From: Rhizobium pisi
Lineage (GTDB): Bacteria; Pseudomonadota; Alphaproteobacteria; Rhizobiales; Rhizobiaceae
NCBI RefSeq assembly: GCF_003938655.1
Contig: NZ_RJJT01000005.1
Coordinates: 62,001-126,000, forward strand
Direction: 5' to 3'
DNA length: 64,000 nt
In this document: positions 21,170 to 27,622 of the stretch, in pieces
Numbering within the stretch: position 1 is the stretch's first letter
Layout of the letters: each line of letters opens with the position of its first letter
Notes under the pieces: generated by a model
What the model saw: the letters and a program-made list of their open reading frames with translations, nothing else
Told to the model about the DNA's origin: nothing
Database searches by the model: none
Program-made: the position numbers and the translations under genes

Positions 21170-21782
21170 TCGCAAGAGAGGCCGGCCGACAGTCATCATC
21201 ATCGATGACGACCAAAGTGTCCGCGAAGCTCTGAGAGGATTGTTCGAATCTGTCGGACTTGTCGCTGAAACTCATGGCTCGGTGGCAGAGTTTCTTACAG
21301 CGGATGACCATGATCGTGCAGGCTGCATCGTCCTGGATATTCGCTTGCCGGGCCAGAGCGGCCTGGAGTTTCAAGAGGAGCTCGCAAAAGGCCGGCACCC
21401 AAGGTCTGTGGTGCTGATCAGCGCTCATGTCGATGTGGCGATGGCTGTCCGCGCCATGAAGGCCGGAGCTATCGATGTCCTGACCAAGCCAGTGCGGGAG
21501 CAGGACCTACTCGAAGCAGTGAACCGCGCTTTGGCAAGTGATAGCGCTCGACGCGAAGAGGCAAACCAATCGGCTGCATTGCGCCAAAGATATTCCAAAC
21601 TTACCGAGCGTGAGCGGCAGATTATGACATTGGTTGTCGCCGGGAAGCTGAACAAACAAATTGCGGCCGAGGTTCAACTCGCTGAGGCCACAGTGAAGCT
21701 TCACCGCGGTCACATGATGCGGAAAATGCACGCTTCGTCGGTTGCAGACTTGGTCAGGATCGCGGGCATTCTGGAGGGCTGA
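21159..21782 (+). CDS. FixJ/NarL-type response regulator
   Basis: A 207-residue regulator. The receiver domain (~10-125) has the acidic pair IIDDDQ, phospho-acceptor Asp60 in CIVLDIRLPG, VLISAH and TKPV with the conserved Lys. The C-terminal LuxR-type HTH (~140-205) has LTERERQIMTLVVAGKLNKQIAAEVQLAEATVKLHRGHMMRKM. ATG 21159 overlaps the kinase 3' end, giving translational coupling. It probably regulates the adjacent exported hydrolase and other genes; targets are inferred from position only. Confidence 0.93.
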   Translation: MIDNRKRGRPTVIIIDDDQSVREALRGLFESVGLVAETHGSVAEFLTADDHDRAGCIVLDIRLPGQSGLEFQEELAKGRHPRSVVLISAHVDVAMAVRAMKAGAIDVLTKPVREQDLLEAVNRALASDSARREEANQSAALRQRYSKLTERERQIMTLVVAGKLNKQIAAEVQLAEATVKLHRGHMMRKMHASSVADLVRIAGILEG

Positions 21783-21952
21783 AAGCAGCTATTTGGAGGA
21801 AACGTGGTTCGATCCCTTGCAAGAGCTGAGGGTGCTACATCGGCAGATGGTGATTGAGCCTTTTGCCTGTGTGCCACAATCCCGACCTGAAAACTCCGCG
21901 CTTCGATCTGAACGTCTTCTACTACCGCCCCCAAAGCGGACAAGCGCCTTGC

Positions 21953-22273
21953 TCAAGATGAAATCGTGGCAAGAGCGATCAGGCTGACGAAGACACTCAG
22001 CGGCGGAAGGTGCTGATAGTCGCGGTGGCGCAGGACGGTGAATATCGCGGCTGCGATGACGACTGCCCCAAGCGCCAGGCCAGGAATGCGGCTGACGGGA
22101 ATGGCGATCAGGGCGGCGCTCGATATTTCAAGTCCGCCCGTCAAGATACCCCACCAGCGCGGATAGCCCCACCGGGCAAAATCGCTTCGCGTGCCTGATG
22201 TGCCGATCGCATTGACGATCCCCGCGCATGACAATGCGACGCCTAAGAACCAGAGTGAAAGAATGTGTACCAT
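21953..22273 (-). CDS. DoxX-like small membrane protein
   Basis: A 106-residue protein with about four hydrophobic helices (FLGVALSCAGIVNAIG, WGILTGGLEISSAALIAIPV, LALGAVVIAAAIFTVL, LSVFVSLIALATIS). The glycine-containing second helix and the WGYPRWWG stretch resemble DoxX-like families. It starts one base after the stop of the DUF4267-type gene, so the two form an operon. Function is unknown; members are often linked to oxidative or stress responses. The 170 bases between its stop and the response regulator (21783-21952) contain nothing clear. Confidence 0.75.
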   Translation of the reverse strand: MVHILSLWFLGVALSCAGIVNAIGTSGTRSDFARWGYPRWWGILTGGLEISSAALIAIPVSRIPGLALGAVVIAAAIFTVLRHRDYQHLPPLSVFVSLIALATISS

Positions 22274-22274
22274 C

Positions 22275-22655
22275 TCAATGCGCAGCTGTGATCATCGGAA
22301 TGGCAGCCAGGAGCATGATTGCAGCCGTGAGGCCATGAATGCCGAAGGCGCTCTTCGCGGAGCCTTTCGCCGCGAGAATGACCAGCATGTCGCCGACAGG
22401 GATCATTGCCTCGACCAGCAGGATGATGCCGATCTCGCGTTGGGCACCCCACAGCATGAATGCAAGCAGGAGCAATCCCGCCACGATGTCGCGAACGCCC
22501 TTGAGGCGAAGCCACCAGGGGATAGCAGGGTCATCTCCAGGAAGCGGCAGGCCAAAACTGCGCACCATAGTCGTCGGGCTAGCAATATAGCCGGTGCCGA
22601 TCGCGATAATTGCGAGGGCCACAAGCAGTCCGATCCCATTGAGAAGCCAATCCAT
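22275..22655 (-). CDS. DUF4267-type small membrane protein
   Basis: A 126-residue protein with four predicted helices: GIGLLVALAIIAIGTGYIA, LKGVRDIVAGLLLLAFMLWG, IGIILLVEAMIPVGDMLVIL and GLTAAIMLLAAIPMI. The order and the PWWLRLKGVRDIVAG phrase match DUF4267 proteins as I recall them. ATG 22655 is chosen because AAGGA lies 7 bases upstream. It is first in a two-gene operon with the DoxX-like gene and divergent from a TetR gene. The operator-like repeats at 22668-22718 sit just upstream, so TetR repression is likely. Confidence 0.77.
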   Translation of the reverse strand: MDWLLNGIGLLVALAIIAIGTGYIASPTTMVRSFGLPLPGDDPAIPWWLRLKGVRDIVAGLLLLAFMLWGAQREIGIILLVEAMIPVGDMLVILAAKGSAKSAFGIHGLTAAIMLLAAIPMITAAH

Positions 22656-22667
22656 CACGCCATCCTT

Positions 22668-22718
22668 CTAGCGGTTTCAAATAATCTAGCGGTGCTAGGT
22701 TTATCCTAGCATTGCTAG
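22668..22718. promoter_or_regulatory. probable TetR operators (two CTAGCnnTGCTAG-type palindromes)
   Basis: CTAGCGGTGCTAG at 22686-22698 and CTAGCATTGCTAG at 22706-22718 are two near-identical palindromes, start-to-start 20 bases apart (about two helical turns). A half-site CTAGCGGT lies at 22668-22675. They occupy the divergent region between the DUF4267/DoxX pair and the TetR gene at 22775, which fits autoregulation plus repression of the pair. Confidence 0.7.
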
Positions 22719-22774
22719 ATATTCAAGCCGTGATATGATTCCGATATTGCGGAGCAGAGGCACGGAGGTAGGGA

Positions 22775-23386
22775 ATGGGTATCGCAGAGCGAAAAAGCCG
22801 GGAACGCGCCGATCGCGAAGATCGTATCGTCGCGGCAGCCCGTGCAATTGCGGAGAGCGAGGGATGGGATGCCGTCACGATCCGCCGTCTGGCCAAGGAG
22901 ATCGAATACAGCCAGCCGGTCCTCTATTCACATTTCGAAAACAGGGACGCCATCGTAGCAGCAGTCGCAGTCGAGGGTTTCGAGGAGCTCACGGCCGTTC
23001 TTCGGGCGGCGGTGGATCGGGCGAACAGCCGACGAGATGCCCTCACGGATGTCGCCACGGCCTATTTCGCCTTCGCGCATAGCCGCCCGTCGCTCTATGA
23101 GGCTATGTTTATCCTCCCGACCCAATTGCGGTTCGCCGAGGCTGACACGCGAGCGGAACTTCGGGCCGGTTTTGAGGTGCTGGCAACAGCGGTATCTCCG
23201 TTCTGCGCCAATGCAGAGATCGTGACCGAGACCTTCTGGGCAGCCCTGCACGGACTTGCCGAGCTAGAACGGTCGGGCCGCGTTCGGCCCGGCATGCGTG
23301 ACGAACGCATTGCGCTCGTCGTCCGAGCGATCGTGGATGCAGGAGGCAACCCGCCCGGGCCCGGCTCGCATCGCCCCGCCGAATGA
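22775..23386 (+). CDS. TetR/AcrR-family transcriptional regulator
   Basis: A 203-residue regulator. The N-terminal HTH reads REDRIVAAARAIAESEGWDAVTIRRLAKEIEYSQPVLYSHFENRDAIVAAV (~17-67), a clean TetR signature. The C-terminal ligand domain includes AYFAFAHSRPSLYEAMFILP and FWAALHGLAELERSGRVRP, similar to the TetR_C_33/WHG type. GGAGG precedes the ATG. It is divergent from two small membrane proteins, with paired palindromes between them, and is probably their repressor. The ligand is unknown. Confidence 0.9.
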   Translation: MGIAERKSRERADREDRIVAAARAIAESEGWDAVTIRRLAKEIEYSQPVLYSHFENRDAIVAAVAVEGFEELTAVLRAAVDRANSRRDALTDVATAYFAFAHSRPSLYEAMFILPTQLRFAEADTRAELRAGFEVLATAVSPFCANAEIVTETFWAALHGLAELERSGRVRPGMRDERIALVVRAIVDAGGNPPGPGSHRPAE

Positions 23387-23537
23387 CCTTCTTGTGCCGT
23401 GGGACCGCAGTTGGCCGCACGCGCAGAGCGGCTGCGCTACACACTATCGCGCCTGCATCATTACGGCAAGATTGATGTCACAATCCTGTTGGAATTGATG
23501 GCTAGACGGGCGAAAAATCGGCAGCGAGGATCAGCAG

Positions 23538-24455
23538 ATGGCAGAAGGGAAACCCCTGGATTTAACAGGAGAAATCGTCGACTTCGACGCCGGGCACGGG
23601 GAGGCTGCCACCGTCGAGATGGACGACTATTCCAAGAGCCTGGCTCAGGCCAAGGCAAAGTCGGTCAAGCTGGTGGACGCGATCACTGGCGCGGCACTGA
23701 AGAAGAAGGACGCCTTCCATTTTGACGATTTGCGCCCTTCGCTTGCGGATTTCGTGCGGCAGAAACACCCCGGCATCCGCTCGGACGACTATATCAGTCG
23801 TAAATTGGTCGATGACTATCGCGGCCAATACATCGCCGAATTGCTGCGCGACGAACGCGGTGAACTCTCGAACCTCGAGGACGAAGTCGTCGAGAGCCTG
23901 AAGACCCACGACACGCTCGCCGAAAACATCGAAGAGGATTACGAGGAACGCCGTTCGCTCGGCGATCGTGTCGCCGATGTCGTCGCGACCTTCGGCGGAA
24001 GCTGGACCTTCATCATCTCCTTCTGCTTCTTCCTCGCCGTCTGGATGGGGATCAACCTGCTGCTGGGCGAGAAGGCTGCCTTCGACGTCTATCCCTTCAT
24101 CCTGCTGAACCTTATCCTTTCGACCATTGCCGCCCTGCAGGCGCCGATCATCATGATGAGCCAGCGCCGCCAGGAAGCAAAGGATCGGTTGCGGGCGCTC
24201 AACGACTATAAGGTCAATCTCAAGGCCGAGCTGGAAATCCGCCACCTGCATGAAAAGGTCGATCACCTGCTGAACCGGCAGTGGGAACGGCTGACCGAGA
24301 TCCAGCAGATCCAGATCGAAATGATGCTGGAACAGGCCAAGGCCGCCAATCGAGCGCTGAAGTTGAGCAAGGCGCAAAAATCCAAGACCAACGCGCTCAA
24401 GAGCCTCTTCAGCACCAAGCCCACGGCGGAGGAGACCGACGAAAAGGGGGAATAG
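23538..24455 (+). CDS. DUF1003 membrane protein
   Basis: A 305-residue protein. The long N-terminal region (~1-150) is charged and soluble (DFVRQKHPGIRSDDYISRKLVDDYR...). Two close transmembrane helices follow (~155-175 FIISFCFFLAVWMGINLLLG and ~184-205 YPFILLNLILSTIAALQAPIIMMSQ), then a C-terminal coiled coil (RRQEAKDRLRALNDYKVNLKAELEIRHLHEKVDHL). The GDRVADVVATFGGSWTFI lead-in and RQEAKDR after the second helix are typical of DUF1003. Function is not established for the family. GAGGA lies upstream of the ATG. It appears monocistronic. Confidence 0.9.
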   Translation: MAEGKPLDLTGEIVDFDAGHGEAATVEMDDYSKSLAQAKAKSVKLVDAITGAALKKKDAFHFDDLRPSLADFVRQKHPGIRSDDYISRKLVDDYRGQYIAELLRDERGELSNLEDEVVESLKTHDTLAENIEEDYEERRSLGDRVADVVATFGGSWTFIISFCFFLAVWMGINLLLGEKAAFDVYPFILLNLILSTIAALQAPIIMMSQRRQEAKDRLRALNDYKVNLKAELEIRHLHEKVDHLLNRQWERLTEIQQIQIEMMLEQAKAANRALKLSKAQKSKTNALKSLFSTKPTAEETDEKGE

Positions 24456-24589
24456 CCGGTCCAGCCGGTTCGGTGATCACCATAAATTGCCGTCCATGAC
24501 GCGCACGGGGTTCGGCCCGGCCTTGTTCCAGGTCTCGCGGATTTCCTTTCCGGCGAAAGGGAATTTTCGCTTCACCACGCCTCTCAGCG

Positions 24590-25852
24590 TCAGTGGCTTC
24601 CGGATACCGGGCTGTGCGGTGCGCTGGCAATGCTTCTGCGGACATGTCGAACGGCGGTCCAAACGGCAAAGAGCACGAGCGGGATGGCTGCGAGCACGGC
24701 GAGTTTGGCCATATGCGGATCGACGCCCAGTTCGGAAATGCTTTCGAGGCAGATCTTGGCGAGGCCGACGGTGTAATAGGTGATGGCGATGACGGAAAAG
24801 CCTTCGACCGCCTGCTGGATATGCACCTGGATGCGCGCCCGCTCCTCCATCGAGGTCAGCAGCGAGGCGTTCTGATCCTCGAGCTGAACCTGCACGGTGG
24901 TTCTCAGGAGGTCGCCGGCGAGGCTGACCCGTTCGGCGAGTTCATCGAGACGGCGTTCGGCGGCGCGCACCGAGCGTACGGCCGGCTGGAACCGCCGGTC
25001 GATGAAGGTGCCGATCCGCTGGCGTTGCTCGGCGCGTTCCTCGCGCAGCTCCGACAGCCGGCTGGCGACGATCTCGGCATAGGCCTTCGTCGCCCCGAAA
25101 CGGTGGCGGGCAAGGGCGGAGAAGTTAAGGACATCGGAGGAAAGCCTGGTCACTTCGGAAAGCAGCGCCTTGTCGACTTTGACGGCGCTCTGCATGTGCG
25201 CGATCAGGAGATCGAGGCGCCGGTCGAAGGCCGAGAGCTGCGAGAGCGTCTCGCGCGCCATCGGCATCGCGAGCAGAGACATCATCCTGTATGTCTCGAT
25301 CTCCAGGAAACGCCGGACCATGCGGCCGGTGCGATAGGCGTTGAGGTTGCGGTTGAAGAACAGGAATTCGACGAAACCGCTGTCGCTCAGCCGGAAGTTC
25401 GAATGCACTTCGGCATCGCCGCCGCCGACCTTGGAGGCGACATAATCGAGCTTGGGTTTCTCGAGCGCCTGCCCGTCCTTTTCGTCGCGCACCAGCACCC
25501 GGACGGCGGCGATCACCTTTCCGTCGATCCTGTCGCAGCAGGCCTGAAAGGCCTCGGGCGGATGGCTGCCGGGGGCTGAGACTGCTGATGTGACGAAGGT
25601 GAGGGTGAGGAACTCGGTATGCGCCTCCCACTTCAGCCGGCCATCGCCGAAGCGGCCGATGCCGTGATTGCCCTCGGTGGTGGTGGAGACATCCTCCAGT
25701 CCCGGCAGGAACTGCGGCATTGCAGGAGGGGCGTTGTCACCGACGATCGCGACATGCCAGACATCGGTGTCGCCATCGAAATAAAGCGACGGCCGCGCGT
25801 GCAGCTCGTTGTGAAGTTCCCTTCGCAGCGGATGCTCGGAGCCCATCGGCAT
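24590..25852 (-). CDS. DUF3422 family membrane protein
   Basis: A 420-residue protein. ATG 25852 is chosen because AGAGG lies upstream; the frame extends further but without a better site. The N-terminus HPLRRELHNELHARP is the hallmark of DUF3422. The middle has FLTLTFV, EVHSNFRLSDSGFVEFLFFNRNLNAYRTGRMVRRFLEIETYRMM and a long helical, coiled-coil-like segment (~230-345). Two transmembrane helices lie at the C-terminus (VIAITYYTVGLAKICLESI and LAVLAAIPLVLFAVWTAV). Function is unknown; the architecture suggests a membrane-anchored cytoplasmic coiled-coil protein. It is convergent with the DUF1003 gene. Confidence 0.9.
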   Translation of the reverse strand: MPMGSEHPLRRELHNELHARPSLYFDGDTDVWHVAIVGDNAPPAMPQFLPGLEDVSTTTEGNHGIGRFGDGRLKWEAHTEFLTLTFVTSAVSAPGSHPPEAFQACCDRIDGKVIAAVRVLVRDEKDGQALEKPKLDYVASKVGGGDAEVHSNFRLSDSGFVEFLFFNRNLNAYRTGRMVRRFLEIETYRMMSLLAMPMARETLSQLSAFDRRLDLLIAHMQSAVKVDKALLSEVTRLSSDVLNFSALARHRFGATKAYAEIVASRLSELREERAEQRQRIGTFIDRRFQPAVRSVRAAERRLDELAERVSLAGDLLRTTVQVQLEDQNASLLTSMEERARIQVHIQQAVEGFSVIAITYYTVGLAKICLESISELGVDPHMAKLAVLAAIPLVLFAVWTAVRHVRRSIASAPHSPVSGSH

Positions 25853-26081
25853 GGAAATGCACCTCTGTACGGTAGACGGTCGCTGGACGTGGCCGGGCCT
25901 GCCGGCATTTGAACTGATCACGACGCCTATAGCCTCTCCCGCGGCGCGTGTCACGACGACTTCTCCGCCAGAGTGAAAGACCGCCTGAATATACTTGATC
26001 GGGCAGTAATTCCGGCAAAATTGCTCGACCGTTCAGAGGGAGCGCCAGGCAGTGAGGCTTTCGAGCAGCACGTGCCTGGAC

Positions 26082-26125
26082 AAAAAAAACGATCAGCCAC
26101 GGCCCGTTGCGAGGTCGTGGCTGAT
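26082..26125 (-). terminator. Rho-independent terminator of the solute-binding-protein gene
   Basis: Read on the minus strand, a stem (ATCAGCCACG pairing with CGTGGCTGAT, loop near 26101-26115) is followed by CG and eight T residues (A-run at 26082-26089 on the plus strand). It lies about 20 bases after the stop of the solute-binding protein at 26146. Confidence 0.85.
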
Positions 26126-26145
26126 GCAGCGCGCAATCTGTGGGG

Positions 26146-27432
26146 TTATTTGTTGGCGGTGAGCGCCACGTTGATCTTGTCGACGTCTGCGCTCATCGCC
26201 TTGAAGGTGTCTTCGAGGGAGAGCTCGCCGACGATCAGCTGGCTCATGCGCTGGACGATCAGCTGATACATGGCCCCAGATCCCTTGAGGCGTTCCAGGT
26301 CGCGGGCGGCCTGCGGCGCGCTGTCGCGGGCTGCGAGGAAGACGGCCATGGCGTCCTTGGCGTTCTTGCTGGTCAGCTTGTACTGCGGATCCTTGATGTT
26401 GGCGCCGGTCAGGATCACGTAGTTTTCGGCGATCTCACGCTGGACCTTTTCAGAGCCGAGGAACTCGATGAACGAGGCGACGGCCTGCGGATACTTGGTG
26501 CGCTTGAAACCGACGATCGCCGTGCCGCCCGGCATCGCGTAGCAGCCGGCATCCCCGCAAGGCGCGCTGATTGCCGTCCAGTCGAAGCCGTCGCCGATCT
26601 TCTGCTGGAACGGATTGACCATCCAGTTGCCGGCGATATAGGTCACGACATTGCCGTTGACGAACTCGTCACCCATGTTCTTGTATTGGGTTCCGCCGGC
26701 AGCGCCCCACATTTCCTTGGGGAAAGAGCCGTCCTTCGTCCAGTTGTAGAGATCGGTGATGTAGCGCTTGGCGGCATCGTCGGGGAACTGGAACTTGCCG
26801 TCCTTGACGTAGTTGGAACCGTAGGAGAAGGCAGCACCCGAGAAGCGGTGGCCCGAACGGTCCATCGTGAAGGGGATCTGGGCGCCCGTCGCCTTGGCGA
26901 CGCGGGCGGAAGCTTCGACGATCTCCTTCAGCGTGGCGGTCGGCTTCGGGAGCGGTTCCTTGGCCTGTTCGAAGAGCGTCTTGTTGACGAACGGCAGGTT
27001 GAAGGTCTGCGAGGCGACATAGCCGTTGATCGAATTCGGATCGTTGACGCCGGGGAAGCGAAGCGTGTTCAGGCTGTCGCCGTGCAGCTTGGCGAAACCG
27101 TCCGGATCCTTCATCAGCGGGCGCATGTCGAGGTAATAGGGCGCCAGCTGCCAGTCGGTGATCTTGGCGATGTCGGGGCCTTCGCCGATGGCGAGCTGCA
27201 CCGGCAGCTGCTTGGCGACGGCATCATAGCCCGACGAGACGAAATTCACCTTGATGTCGGGATGCGCCGTCTCGAATTCCTTGCTCAGCGCTTCCATCCG
27301 TTCGACGTAAGCCTGGTCGTCGTCGGTGAAGAGAAAGGTGATCGTCTGGGTTTCCGCCATGGCCACGCTGGACCATGCGAAAGAAACGGTGGCCAGCGCC
27401 AGTGCGAGAGCCCCTGAGAGATAGGTTTTCAT
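26146..27432 (-). CDS. extracellular solute-binding protein, sugar/oligosaccharide ABC importer
   Basis: A 428-residue periplasmic binding protein of the family-1 (MalE-like) class. ATG 27432 is preferred because GGGAGG sits 6 bases upstream. The signal peptide MKTYLSGALALALATVSFA ends near AMA-ETQ. Core phrases are ITFLFTDDDQAY, EFETAHPDIKVNF, GEGPDIAKI, NLPFVNKTLFEQA, GNVVTYIAGNWMVNPF and MPGGTAIVGFKRTKYPQAVASFIEFL. It is divergent from the operon at 27623-35748, which encodes two permeases and an ATPase but no binding protein, so it is the missing importer subunit. Palindrome 27445-27460 overlaps its leader region, consistent with LacI control. Likely ligand: pectin-derived oligosaccharides, from the neighbouring GH28 and GH105 genes (inference). 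Confidence 0.92.
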   Translation of the reverse strand: MKTYLSGALALALATVSFAWSSVAMAETQTITFLFTDDDQAYVERMEALSKEFETAHPDIKVNFVSSGYDAVAKQLPVQLAIGEGPDIAKITDWQLAPYYLDMRPLMKDPDGFAKLHGDSLNTLRFPGVNDPNSINGYVASQTFNLPFVNKTLFEQAKEPLPKPTATLKEIVEASARVAKATGAQIPFTMDRSGHRFSGAAFSYGSNYVKDGKFQFPDDAAKRYITDLYNWTKDGSFPKEMWGAAGGTQYKNMGDEFVNGNVVTYIAGNWMVNPFQQKIGDGFDWTAISAPCGDAGCYAMPGGTAIVGFKRTKYPQAVASFIEFLGSEKVQREIAENYVILTGANIKDPQYKLTSKNAKDAMAVFLAARDSAPQAARDLERLKGSGAMYQLIVQRMSQLIVGELSLEDTFKAMSADVDKINVALTANK

Positions 27433-27444
27433 TTTCATCCTCCC

Positions 27445-27460
27445 ATGAAAACATTTTCAT
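27445..27460. promoter_or_regulatory. LacI-type operator 1 (upstream of the binding-protein gene)
   Basis: ATGAAAACATTTTCAT is a 16-bp near-perfect palindrome of the LacI-family type, directly adjacent to the ribosome site of the minus-strand binding-protein gene. Confidence 0.65.
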
Positions 27461-27584
27461 CAATCGCGGCCTCAGCCATCGATAAACGAATTTCATATAC
27501 TTGACATTCCTGCCGTCAAGCTATTTTCTACGGCAATCGCGATGTTTTTGAGCAATTTTCAAAGCGACGCAGTGAAATAAAGTA

Positions 27585-27600
27585 ATGAAAATATTTGCAT
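27585..27600. promoter_or_regulatory. LacI-type operator 2 (upstream of the catabolic operon)
   Basis: ATGAAAATATTTGCAT is a second near-palindrome sharing ATGAAAA with operator 1. It lies 9 bases before the GGAGGAGG ribosome site of the operon. The two sites are 140 bases apart, allowing a looped repressor complex. Confidence 0.65.
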
Positions 27601-27622
27601 ATGATTGCGGAGGAGGCGATCT

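Noticed and set aside
24593..25579. Long plus-strand open frame opposite the DUF3422 gene
   Set aside because: It is antisense to a well-recognised protein and its translation lacks any family pattern; GC-rich codon bias commonly opens such frames.
26140..27417. 425-codon plus-strand frame opposite the binding protein
   Set aside because: The minus strand has a signal peptide, binding-protein motifs and a terminator; the plus frame has none.
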